NCBI GenBank assembly: GCA_030151165.1
Contig: JASLEM010000046.1
Coordinates: 1 to 25,510, forward strand
DNA: 25,510 bases
Origin: Burkholderiaceae bacterium
Lineage (GTDB): Bacteria; Pseudomonadota; Gammaproteobacteria; Burkholderiales; Burkholderiaceae
Direction of reading: 5' to 3'
How positions within the stretch are numbered: the first letter of the stretch is position 1; the number at the start of each line of letters is the position of its first letter. Made by a program: the position numbers and the translations under genes. Below the pieces are notes generated by a model. The model saw only the letters and a list, made by a program, of their open reading frames with translations. It searched no databases and was not told where the DNA came from. This document shows positions 9,832 through 17,541 of this stretch, piece by piece.

Positions 9832-12800
9832 GACGCGGCGTCTCCGTTGTCGCTGTCGCTGTCGATGCCGCGCTTGCGGCGGGCCTCGTCGACCAGGCGC
9901 TGCGCCTCGGCCTTGACGTCCGGCTTGTCCCACGGAAGCTCGTCGAGCGGCGGCGCGACCCAGGCCGCGGGATCTTCGCCGTAGTCGACGCGGTACGTTC
10001 CCTTGGGCACGCCCTCGATGCGCGCGAACCCGTCCGCGTCGAGCGTGCCCTGCAGCACTTCGCCGGTCTGGAACGTCACCTTGTAGGGCGCGCCGCCGAT
10101 CGGCGTCAGGTCGTCGTAGTGGTAGCTCAGCTCGACGAAGCGCACCGGCTCGCCGATGGCGCCGGTCGGCAGCGCCGCGAGGGTCGCCGGCTCGCTGCCG
10201 CCGCCGAGGAACGCGTGCGTCGCGCCGTGCACGGTGAACGCGCCCGGCGTCTTGAACTCGATGTCGCCGCCCCTGAGCGTGATCGACGACTGCCCCGCGA
10301 CGAGCTGGATCTGCTGGCTGGCGCCGACGCGGATCTCGTCGTTGACGGACGTGATCGTGATGGCCTGGTCGGCGAGGATGCTGAGCGTGTCGGCGTGCGC
10401 GCGCAGCGTGACGGGCCCGTTGGCGGCCATTGCCGCGATGCCGCCCTCGTGCGCGTAGACGCTCGTGGTGCCGCCGCTGACCTGCGCGAGCGTGTGCGCC
10501 GCGACCTGGTGGACGTCGCCCTGCGCGGTGACGCTGGTCGACTGGCCCGAGAAGTGCGCCAGGCTGGCCGCGCTCGCGGCGAGCGCGGCGCTCGGGGTGT
10601 CGAGCAGCACGACCGGCTGCGCGAAGGCGTCGACCGGCTTGCTGCCCGGCGTGCGGCCGTCGCCGGATTGCATCGCGGGCTGGCCGTTGACGGTGTCCGG
10701 GTGCTTGCCGTCCTGCGTGGCGTCGATCGTCTTGACGAAGCTCGCGACGGCCGCGCCGTCCGCATGCGTGGCGAGCGTCTGCGCCTGCACGGCGCTGGCG
10801 GCCTGGCCCAGGAGCTGGCCGAGATCGCGCGCGGCGTTGAGCTGCGCGACGCTCTCGGTGGCGTCCATCTGCGTGGCCTGCGCGCTGCCGTAGGTGCCGG
10901 CGCGCGCGGTGGTCGACACCAGCAGGCCCTGCGCGCCGCGCACGTTGGCCCAGCCGGCGGTGCCGGCCTCGAAGCCGGCGCCGCGCCACGTGCCGCGCTG
11001 GGCGTCGTCGGCGGTGTGCTGGATCAGGTGGCCGAGACCGAGTTCGGTGTCGGCGTGGCTCGCGTGCAGGCGCGCGCGGAGCTGGCCGGGCGCGTCGTCG
11101 AGCGCGAACTGGTTGAAGCCGCCGCCGTCGAGCCGCTGGCTGTGCAGGCCGGACAGCACGCCGGGGTGGTTGACGCCGCTGTCGACGCCCGCCGCGAACG
11201 GCGAGGCGTCGCCCCCGCCGTAGACCGCGCCGACGATGACGGGGCGGTCGATGTCGCCCTCGATGAACTGCAGCGCGACCTCGGTGCCGATGCGCGGCGT
11301 GTAGAGCGCGCCCCAGTTGGCGCCCGCGGCCGGGCCGCCCACGCGGACCCAGGTGCCGGAGCGCTCGTCGCCGGGCGCGTTGCCCTGGGCGTCCGCGCCG
11401 AAGCCGGTGGGCCGGCCGCCGGCGTTGGGCTGCTCGCCGCGCTGGAAGTGCATCTGCACCTTCACGCGGTGGCCGCGTTCGGCGGTGACGACGGCGCTCT
11501 CGATGCCCACCACGCGCGCGGTGAGTCCGAAGGGCGCGGTCGGCGCGACGGGCCGCGGCGGCACCACGGGCACGGCCGCGAGCACGCAGTCGAAGCGGTT
11601 CTTGTACGTGCCGCGCTCGAGCGCGCCGCGACCGAGCAGGCGTGCGGCGTCGCTGCCGAGGTTGTTGGTGGCCTCGTGTTCGACGGCGAGCAGGGTGAAG
11701 GCGTTGTCGTCGCGCGCGTGGCTCGCGAGCAGCGCGCCGGGGTCGTCGAACGCGGTGGTGTTGGCGCCGTAGCTCGGATGGTCGATCAGCGAGAAGCGCG
11801 CGCCCGCGCACATCACGCGCGCGGCGCCGATGCCCTCGAAGCGCTTGGCCTGCAGCTCCGCCGCCGCGAGCGCGAGGCCGGCGGCGCGGTTCGCGCCGTC
11901 GCCGTCCTGGTAGCGGTAGGCGCCGGCGCCGTCGTAGCGTTCGAGCGTGGGCACGTCGCCGAGCTCCAGCGCCGACTGCGCCGATGCCGACGTGCCCGCG
12001 AGCTGGCGATAGTCCCAGCTGCCCAGCGTGACGGCATTCGTGGTCAGCTTGCGCTGCGCCATGAAGGCGGTGACGGGATCCTCGAGACCGGGCTCGAAGG
12101 CGGTCGGATGCTGCGCGGTGAAGCGCAGCGGGCCGAGGTCGGCGCGCTCGACGTCGGCATCGGCGATCACGAGCACGTGGCGCGCGAGGTTCTGCGTGTC
12201 GGCCTGCGCGCCGGCGTCGTCGTCGAGATGCTCGAAGTACCAGTGCAGGCCCTCCTGCGCGAGCAGGCGCGAGACGAACGCGAGGTCGGTTTCGCGATAC
12301 TGCGTGCACAGGCTGCGCACGCGCAGCGCGGAGAGCGTCTCGTCGCCGAGCGCGAGCCGCCATTGCGCGGCCGGGTAGTCGGCGAAGACGTCCTCGATGA
12401 TCTGGATCGCCGTCTTGTCCTGGAACACGAACGAGTCCATCCGCAGCGCGAGCCAGTTCATCCACGGGCCCATCGTGAGCCGGTAGCGCGCGAGGCCGCC
12501 GTCGCTGCCCAGCTGCGCGGCCTGCGTGACGTAGCCGTGCCAGGGCTTGTAGCCGCCGTCGGCCTGCTTGAGGCTGACGGTCATCTGCTCGCCGAGCAAC
12601 TGCTTCAGCTCGAACTGCGCGGAGGTCGACACGCAATCGAGCACGAGCTCGAACGGCTGGCTCACGCTCTCGCGCAGCACGAGGTGCTCGGGCAGCAGCG
12701 CGAGCGCGGGCAGCGCGGTGGAGACCTTGAGCAGGCGCTCGTTGTCGTCGAGCAGCGCGCTGAAGTCGAGGCGCGAGGCGAGGGCGTCGAGCGCCTGGCC

Positions 12801-12860
12801 CAGGTTGCCCAGCTCGCCTTCGAGCGAGGCCAGGCCGCTCACGTCGGGCAGCGCGCTCAT
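9828..12860 (-). CDS. vgrG: T6SS spike protein VgrG (TssI) with DUF2345 and C-terminal extension
   Basis: A 1010-residue trimeric spike at the tip of the Hcp tube. Residues about 1-430 are the gp27-like base (SLKQADGGYKPWHGYVTQA; YRETDLAFVSRLLAQEGLHWYFEH). Near 500-545 comes the gp5 OB-fold signature (TWVRVGGPAAGANWG, ALQFIEGDIDRPVIVGAVY). About 745-890 is the repetitive DUF2345 beta-prism needle, ending QSSITLRGGDIEFKTPGAFTV. The last 115 residues (from FVELSYHYDD) form a predicted beta-sandwich, then a charged tail, a place where cargo effectors often dock. Without the extension a VgrG is usually much shorter. The start at 12860 overlaps the tssL stop by ATGA; the stop overlaps the effector start the same way. 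The direct coupling suggests this VgrG delivers the nuclease encoded next. Confidence 0.95.
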   Translation of the reverse strand: MSALPDVSGLASLEGELGNLGQALDALASRLDFSALLDDNERLLKVSTALPALALLPEHLVLRESVSQPFELVLDCVSTSAQFELKQLLGEQMTVSLKQADGGYKPWHGYVTQAAQLGSDGGLARYRLTMGPWMNWLALRMDSFVFQDKTAIQIIEDVFADYPAAQWRLALGDETLSALRVRSLCTQYRETDLAFVSRLLAQEGLHWYFEHLDDDAGAQADTQNLARHVLVIADADVERADLGPLRFTAQHPTAFEPGLEDPVTAFMAQRKLTTNAVTLGSWDYRQLAGTSASAQSALELGDVPTLERYDGAGAYRYQDGDGANRAAGLALAAAELQAKRFEGIGAARVMCAGARFSLIDHPSYGANTTAFDDPGALLASHARDDNAFTLLAVEHEATNNLGSDAARLLGRGALERGTYKNRFDCVLAAVPVVPPRPVAPTAPFGLTARVVGIESAVVTAERGHRVKVQMHFQRGEQPNAGGRPTGFGADAQGNAPGDERSGTWVRVGGPAAGANWGALYTPRIGTEVALQFIEGDIDRPVIVGAVYGGGDASPFAAGVDSGVNHPGVLSGLHSQRLDGGGFNQFALDDAPGQLRARLHASHADTELGLGHLIQHTADDAQRGTWRGAGFEAGTAGWANVRGAQGLLVSTTARAGTYGSAQATQMDATESVAQLNAARDLGQLLGQAASAVQAQTLATHADGAAVASFVKTIDATQDGKHPDTVNGQPAMQSGDGRTPGSKPVDAFAQPVVLLDTPSAALAASAASLAHFSGQSTSVTAQGDVHQVAAHTLAQVSGGTTSVYAHEGGIAAMAANGPVTLRAHADTLSILADQAITITSVNDEIRVGASQQIQLVAGQSSITLRGGDIEFKTPGAFTVHGATHAFLGGGSEPATLAALPTGAIGEPVRFVELSYHYDDLTPIGGAPYKVTFQTGEVLQGTLDADGFARIEGVPKGTYRVDYGEDPAAWVAPPLDELPWDKPDVKAEAQRLVDEARRKRGIDSDSDNGDAAS

Positions 12861-13642
12861 GGCAGCGTGATGGTGACGTACGCCGGTTGCGGCGCGAGCT
12901 TGACGACGTCCGCGTAGCGGCCGAGGTCGGCGTCCGTCTGGCCGTGGAGATGCTGGCGCAGGCCGATGAACGAGACGAGCGCGATGACCGCGAACACGCT
13001 GCCCATCACCCACATCGGCACTTCGCTGCGCAGCTTGTGCGCGATGGTGTCGGGCGGGGCCCAGTGCGGCGCGAACGGCGCGCGCCGGCCCTGCAGATGG
13101 ACGATCTCGTCGCCGAGTCGCGCAGTGAGGTAGCCGAGCTTCTCGACGCCCTCGAGGATGTAGCGGCCCTGGAACCCGAGCAGCAGGCACATGTGGAAAA
13201 CCTCCAGCACCTGCACGCGGCGGGCGCCTTCGCCGCGCAGCTTCTCGAGCGTATCGAAGAAGCGCTCGCCCGCCATGTGCTCGCCGAACATCTCGAGCTG
13301 CAGCGGGTTGCGTTCCCATTCGTCGCGGATGCGCAGCTTCGACATCAGCACGATCTCGTCGATCAGCGCGCAGAACGCGAACTTCGACTGGTAGACGTCG
13401 TCGGCCTGCAGTTGCAGCTTCTGCGCGCCGCGGTCGACCTGCGCCAGCAGCTGCTTGAGCCGCTCGCGGAACGTCGCCGCGTCGGACGGCGTGTAGCCGT
13501 TGCGCAGCAGGAAGATCATGTAGAAGCCCTGGTAGAACAGGTCCAGCAGGGTGCGCGGCTCGGTGTTGACGGCCGAGACGCGGACGCTCGCCGGCGCGGG
13601 CGCCGCGGCGCCGAGCAGCGAGGGGGTGGGAGCAGTGCTCAT
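12857..13642 (-). CDS. tssL: T6SS inner-membrane complex protein TssL (DotU/IcmH)
   Basis: A 261-residue DotU-family protein that with TssM and TssJ forms the envelope-spanning complex. The cytoplasmic hook domain carries the family signatures: LLDLFYQGFYMIFLLRNG, YQSKFAFCALIDEIVL, ERNPLQLEMFGEHMAGERFF and EVFHMCLLLGFQGRY. A single C-terminal transmembrane helix lies at about residues 207-228 (MWVMGSVFAVIALVSFIG), followed by only a short periplasmic tail. It therefore lacks the peptidoglycan-binding OmpA domain of extended TssL types; a separate anchoring protein or TssM may do this. AGGGAAG before the ATG at 13642 is a fair ribosome site. It follows tssK after 64 bases and overlaps vgrG by ATGA. 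Confidence 0.97.
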   Translation of the reverse strand: MSTAPTPSLLGAAAPAPASVRVSAVNTEPRTLLDLFYQGFYMIFLLRNGYTPSDAATFRERLKQLLAQVDRGAQKLQLQADDVYQSKFAFCALIDEIVLMSKLRIRDEWERNPLQLEMFGEHMAGERFFDTLEKLRGEGARRVQVLEVFHMCLLLGFQGRYILEGVEKLGYLTARLGDEIVHLQGRRAPFAPHWAPPDTIAHKLRSEVPMWVMGSVFAVIALVSFIGLRQHLHGQTDADLGRYADVVKLAPQPAYVTITLP

Positions 13643-13706
13643 CGAAGTTCTTCCCTGAAATCTTGTCTTGCAGGTCAGCCTGGTGGCGCGGCGGGTCGTC
13701 GCCCGT

Positions 13707-15062
13707 CTATTGCTCGCCGTTCAGCGCGAACAGCTCCAGGTGCAGGTCGGGCAGGCCGCTCGGCGCGTACACGCTGATGGCGCGCGACTGCAGCATGCGG
13801 TCGTACAGCGCGCCGCGCGGCTCGAGCGCGAAGTAGTAGTGGCCCGGGCGCACCGGGATCGCGACGGGCACCTGCGGCGCATGCGAGAGGCGCACGCCGG
13901 CGACGGCCGACAGCACCATCTTCTCGACGTCGTCGGCCGAGCCGATCTTCAGGCGCATCGGGATCGCGTCGACGAGCTCGGACGGCTGCAGGCTCGCCTG
14001 CACGCCGAGGTAGAAGCGCGTGCCCGTGTCGATCTTCTCGGACTCGAGGCGCGCCTGGTAGTACGACGGCCGCACCTCGTTGATGGCGATCGCGAAGGAG
14101 CGCGTGGAGATGACCGTCTCCAGCAGCTCGCGCACGATGTGGTCGAGTTTCGCGAACGCGGGGCCGGGCGCGTCGTGCGCGTAGACCGGCAGGTCGGCGA
14201 GGCCGTGCGACTTGGAGAACGTCATCAGCGCGCCCGCAAGCTCCAGCATGCGTTCGAAGAGGCGCTCCGGATGCAGCAACGGGTGGTGATGCAGGTGCGA
14301 CAGGCCCGCGAACGCGGCGCTGCAGGTGTGCAGCAGCCAGAACGAGGCGATGTCGCCCGAGCGGAACTCGATCACGTTCTTCGACGGCTCGCGATGCGCG
14401 CCGTACAGCGCATCGACCTTGGCCTGCAGCACGTCGAGCAGGCGGCGCAGCACGGACTGCAGCACCGGCGCGGCGGCGAGCGACATCGCCGGCGGCACGT
14501 AGTACGCATCGAGCTCGAAGCCGCCCGTGGCCTGGCGGCGCAGGCGCAGCAGCGGCGTCGTCGTGAGGTGCTCGCGCGGCTCGAGATCGCTCACGAGGCG
14601 CAGCCGTCGACGCAGCGTCGGCACGCTCGCGTCGACCGCCGCGGTGAACCAGTCGGCGGCGGTCTCGTTGCGCGTCACGAAGCGGGAGCCCGCGCGCGAC
14701 TCGTCGTCCTTCGACGCGAAGTTGTGGCCCGACGAACGCATCGGCGCGAGGGCGAGATGGAACACCACTTCGGCCGTGCCGGCGGGGATCGCGGTCAGTG
14801 ACACGGTCTCCGGCAATTCGTCATCCTGCGGCGCGGTGCACGGATCGCCGTCGGGCAGCACGGCCTGCAGTTCGAGGATGCGCAGGCTGCCGGTGGCGAG
14901 CGCGTCGGTGTCCACCTTCAGTCGCCGCAGCCCCCAGCTGTACGGATGCAGCGCGCGGGCCATCTCGGCCTGACGCCACTCGTGATAGGCATCCTGACGC
15001 TGGAAATGCTGGGGACGGAGCATCAGCCCCTCTCCCCAAAGAACCTTGGACGATCGAATCAA
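13707..15062 (-). CDS. tssK: T6SS baseplate protein TssK
   Basis: A 451-residue TssK, the trimeric adaptor that links the baseplate to the TssJLM membrane complex. It has the N-terminal family block KVLWGEGLMLRPQHFQRQD, central FELDAYYVPPAM, and a C-terminal HLELFAL ending. Length is the family norm. The start is TTG at 15062: it gives MIRSSKVLWGEG, there is no in-frame ATG or GTG nearby upstream, and the next ATG (in GLMLRPQ) would cut off the conserved KVLWGEG. A weak Shine-Dalgarno (AGGGTG) lies 4-5 bases ahead. It is separated from tssJ by 164 bases that hold a perfect 10-bp inverted repeat. Confidence 0.95.
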   Translation of the reverse strand: MIRSSKVLWGEGLMLRPQHFQRQDAYHEWRQAEMARALHPYSWGLRRLKVDTDALATGSLRILELQAVLPDGDPCTAPQDDELPETVSLTAIPAGTAEVVFHLALAPMRSSGHNFASKDDESRAGSRFVTRNETAADWFTAAVDASVPTLRRRLRLVSDLEPREHLTTTPLLRLRRQATGGFELDAYYVPPAMSLAAAPVLQSVLRRLLDVLQAKVDALYGAHREPSKNVIEFRSGDIASFWLLHTCSAAFAGLSHLHHHPLLHPERLFERMLELAGALMTFSKSHGLADLPVYAHDAPGPAFAKLDHIVRELLETVISTRSFAIAINEVRPSYYQARLESEKIDTGTRFYLGVQASLQPSELVDAIPMRLKIGSADDVEKMVLSAVAGVRLSHAPQVPVAIPVRPGHYYFALEPRGALYDRMLQSRAISVYAPSGLPDLHLELFALNGEQ

Positions 15063-15093
15063 TTGACACCCTGCATCGTTATTTGAATTTCAT

Positions 15094-15124
15094 GCGACGG
15101 CGCGCTCGCAGGATGCGCCGTCGC
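15094..15124 (-). repeat. Perfect 10-bp inverted repeat between tssJ and tssK
   Basis: GCGACGGCGC (15094-15103) and its exact complement GCGCCGTCGC (15115-15124) enclose an 11-base loop. No T run follows on either strand, so it is not a standard terminator. In the tssJ-tssK transcript it would form a strong hairpin about 30 bases before the tssK TTG start. It may set transcript stability, processing or the tssJ:tssK ratio. Confidence 0.7.
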
Positions 15125-15226
15125 GGTCTCCCTGTGTCGTCGAGCGCGTGCAATTGCATTGGCATTGCGCGAGTCGCCGACCAGACCCGGTCATGTCGCC
15201 GGGCAGGGGGCTAGCTTACTTCAGGA

Positions 15227-15976
15227 TCACGTCGTGGGGCAGTGCACTCCGGCGACGCGCATCATCTCGGGCGCGGTGTCGAGCGGCTGTCCCGCGGAGA
15301 CGCTCAATGCGCATGCGTGCACGCCCATCGAGACGCCGGTATTCGCGGCGGCCTTGGTGTCGAAGACGAATCGCCAGCGCTGGTCGGCGGGCGAGCGGAA
15401 CAGCGCGACGATCGCGAAATAGGGCGCATCGATGCCGACGGTCTCGACGACGTCGTATTGCTTGCCCGGCGTCAGGATCACTTCCTTGACATCGACGACA
15501 TCCGACGCGAATTGCGGCGATTTCGCGGGCGACGACTCCTGGAACTCCGAATAAGGCGCCGAAGAAAACGCGGTACGGTCTTTCAGTTTGTAAATTCTCG
15601 CAACAATTGAAAGCGAGCGGCCATTCGAATCGGTGTTGAGGACATCGCCCGCATGCAATCGCAGCGTGATCTTGCGCGACAGCGGCGGCGCATTGGGCAT
15701 GTTCGCGGGCATCATTCCGGATACCCCATCCAGTGTCGGCATCTGCGGCTGCGGACGCTCCAGCCCGACGGCCTGCAACGTGCGATCGACCATGCCCGAG
15801 CCGTCTCCCGTCGAGCTGCAGGCGGTCACGCCGACGACACATGCGCTGGTCACGATCCATCGAAAGCCGGCTGCAATTTCTTTACGAAGTCCCCCCAAAT
15901 TGGGGTGGTCGATCCCACCCTGTGTTCGGGCATCATTCGGGCCGCTTCGAGAGGTGTCGATCGTGGTCGTTCGCAT
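15227..15976 (-). CDS. tssJ: T6SS outer-membrane lipoprotein TssJ
   Basis: An outer-membrane lipoprotein that anchors TssM. The lipobox VTAC follows a hydrophobic stretch (WIVTSACVVGVTAC). The mature domain has the TssJ pattern: SRKITLRLHAGDVLNTDSNGRSLSI, VVRIYKL-type strand (VARIYKLKD), and EVILTPGKQYDV followed by IAIVALF-type strand (FAIVALFRS). The start is uncertain. From ATG 15976 the lipid-bearing cysteine would be residue 53, long for a signal peptide. An in-frame TTG at 15898 would place it at residue 27, the usual distance. A TTG at 16021 is also open. None has a clear ribosome site. It is the first gene of the minus-strand T6SS arm, behind a strong promoter-like element. Confidence 0.88.
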   Translation of the reverse strand: MRTTTIDTSRSGPNDARTQGGIDHPNLGGLRKEIAAGFRWIVTSACVVGVTACSSTGDGSGMVDRTLQAVGLERPQPQMPTLDGVSGMMPANMPNAPPLSRKITLRLHAGDVLNTDSNGRSLSIVARIYKLKDRTAFSSAPYSEFQESSPAKSPQFASDVVDVKEVILTPGKQYDVVETVGIDAPYFAIVALFRSPADQRWRFVFDTKAAANTGVSMGVHACALSVSAGQPLDTAPEMMRVAGVHCPTT

Positions 15977-16043
15977 CGAAAGATTGTCGCGTGAAGACGG
16001 TCTGAATTGCAAAGAAAACAACGCAAAAAATTCGCTGGGGCGT

Positions 16044-16072
16044 CTTATGAATTGGTCTCAGGGAATTGTCAA
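16044..16072 (-). promoter_or_regulatory. Sigma70-like promoter for tssJKL-vgrG-effector-immunity
   Basis: On the minus strand a perfect -35 TTGACA (16067-16072) is followed after 17 bases by CATAAG (16044-16049), which matches the inner four bases of the -10 consensus. It lies in an unusually AT-rich pocket and reads toward tssJ. Confidence 0.6.
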
Positions 16073-16090
16073 CACCCTCTTCGGAGGCCA

Positions 16091-16118
16091 TTGGCTAAAG
16101 CGCCCGAATCGCTATAGT
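16091..16118 (+). promoter_or_regulatory. Sigma70-like promoter for the TPR lipoprotein-tssB-tssC arm
   Basis: TTGGCT (16091-16096) and TATAGT (16113-16118) are 16 bases apart, with the start of transcription expected near 16125, some 65 bases before the first gene. The element is back to back with the tssJ promoter, with 18 bases between the two -35 boxes. Confidence 0.6.
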
Positions 16119-16189
16119 CGGCCGCTCACCGAGAGCGACGCGCAGTCGCCGCATTGAGCGGACTCGACAATCAGGGGGATGAATTGAAC

Positions 16190-16969
16190 ATGAACTCTTG
16201 CCCGGACTTCCGTCCAGCAAGTCCGGGAATCCGTTGGTCGATGCGCGCCGCTGCCGCATGGTTCCAACGCTTGGTTCTCGTTTCCTGCATCGGTGCGCTG
16301 GCGGCCTGCGCCACCGCACCGAGCCCGTCGGCCGCGCCGCCGGTGCCGGCCCCCGCGGTGGTGTCGATGGACGAGTGGATGAGCCGTGGCGAGGCCGCCT
16401 CCAAGGAAGGCGACCACACCAAGGCGCGCGATGCCTGGCGATCGGCCGCGCGCGACTATCCGACGGCCAAGGAGCCGTGGCTGAAGTTGTCCGAGGACTA
16501 CTTCAATGCCGAGGATTACGGCAATGCGGTGCTCGCCGCGCAGGAAGCCTTGCAGCGCGACCCGCACGATCGCCTCGCGCACAGCGTGCTCGCGGTCAGC
16601 GGCCTGCGCCTGACCGCCGGTTCGCTCCAGGCCCTGCGCGACGACGGCGGCTACGCGGTCGGCTCGCGCGACGAGGCGGTCGCCGTCACGCATGCCTTGC
16701 GCGAAGCGCTCGGCGAGCCCGTGCTGGTGCCGCCCGCCGATTCGGCCGCGCCCGTTCGCAAGCATGTCGCACGCGCTCCGCGCACCGCCGCACACGCCTC
16801 GGCGGCGGGCGACGCGACGGCCTCGGCAAACGCCGCGCCCGCGGCGGCGCCGACACCGGTCGCGACGGCGGCGCCCGCCCCTGCGCCAGTGGCGCCGGCC
16901 GCCGCGGCGAAGACGCCGCGCGCAGCGTCGACGCCCCCGGCCGGCAATCCGCTCGACAAGTTGAAATGA
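16190..16969 (+). CDS. TPR-containing T6SS-associated lipoprotein
   Basis: A 259-residue lipoprotein. The hydrophobic RLVLVSCIGALAAC gives a lipobox LAAC with Cys40 from the ATG at 16190, or Cys23 if the in-frame ATG at 16241 is used. Residues about 70-150 hold two TPR-like helical hairpins (WMSRGEAASKEGDHTKARDAW; DYFNAEDYGNAVLAAQEALQ). The last 80 residues are an Ala/Pro-rich low-complexity tail that may reach across the periplasm. The upstream GGGGGA is a somewhat distant ribosome site. A gene of this type sits at the same place, directly before tssB and divergent from tssJ, in Burkholderia T6SS-1-type clusters. Its molecular job is not established; an envelope assembly or stabilising role for the membrane complex is an inference. 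Confidence 0.85.
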   Translation: MNSCPDFRPASPGIRWSMRAAAAWFQRLVLVSCIGALAACATAPSPSAAPPVPAPAVVSMDEWMSRGEAASKEGDHTKARDAWRSAARDYPTAKEPWLKLSEDYFNAEDYGNAVLAAQEALQRDPHDRLAHSVLAVSGLRLTAGSLQALRDDGGYAVGSRDEAVAVTHALREALGEPVLVPPADSAAPVRKHVARAPRTAAHASAAGDATASANAAPAAAPTPVATAAPAPAPVAPAAAAKTPRAASTPPAGNPLDKLK

Positions 16970-17020
16970 AGAACCGACCGGCCTTTTCCGGTCTCACCGC
17001 TGAAGCCTGAAAGGATAGAC

Positions 17021-17536
17021 ATGGCCAAGAAAGACAGTGTGCAAAGCCGCCTCGGGAAAGTTCGCCCGCCGCGCGTGCATCTGACGTACGACGTTCAGGT
17101 CGGCGATGCGATCGAGAAGAAGGAATTGCCGTTCGTGGTCGGTGTCCTCGGCGAGTTCTCCGGCCAGCCAGACGCGGACAAGCCGCTGCCCAAGCTGAAG
17201 GACCGCAAGTTCGTCAATGTCGACCTCGACAACTTCGACGACGTGATGGCGGGCATGAGCCCGAAGTCGTCGTACCGCGTGCAGAACAAGCTGAGCCCGG
17301 ACGGTGGCGAGTTCGCGGTGAACCTCGAATTCAAGTCGATGGAGGACTTCAAGCCGGAGTCCGTCGTGCAGCAGGTCGAGCCGCTGCGCAAGCTGGTCGA
17401 GGCGCGCACGCGTCTCTCCGACCTGCGCAACAAGCTCGCCGGCAACGAGAAGCTCGACGACATCCTGTCCGAGATCCTGTCGAACACCGAGCAGCTCGAG
17501 AAGCTCGGCGCCGAAGCCACGCAAGGCAAGGAGTAA
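17021..17536 (+). CDS. tssB: T6SS contractile sheath small subunit TssB (VipA)
   Basis: A 171-residue TssB that pairs with TssC to build the contractile sheath. It shows the family blocks VQSRLGKVRPPRVHLTYDV near the start, KKELPFVVGVLGEFSG, LKDRKFVNVDLDNFDDVM and SMEDFKPESVVQQVEPL, ending in a helical region with LSEIL. Length is normal. AAGGA lies 5 bases before the ATG at 17021. It follows the TPR lipoprotein after 51 bases and precedes tssC by 5 bases. Confidence 0.97.
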   Translation: MAKKDSVQSRLGKVRPPRVHLTYDVQVGDAIEKKELPFVVGVLGEFSGQPDADKPLPKLKDRKFVNVDLDNFDDVMAGMSPKSSYRVQNKLSPDGGEFAVNLEFKSMEDFKPESVVQQVEPLRKLVEARTRLSDLRNKLAGNEKLDDILSEILSNTEQLEKLGAEATQGKE

Positions 17537-17541
17537 GCACC

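Noticed and set aside
7085..12856. PAAR or adaptor gene hidden in the cargo region
   Set aside because: Read on both strands: no PAAR repeat pattern and no DUF4123, DUF2169 or DUF1795-like frame. All bases are accounted for by vgrG, effector and immunity genes.
10119..12917. Long open frame on the plus strand opposite vgrG
   Set aside because: Compositionally an antisense shadow of vgrG. It has no recognisable domain or ribosome site.
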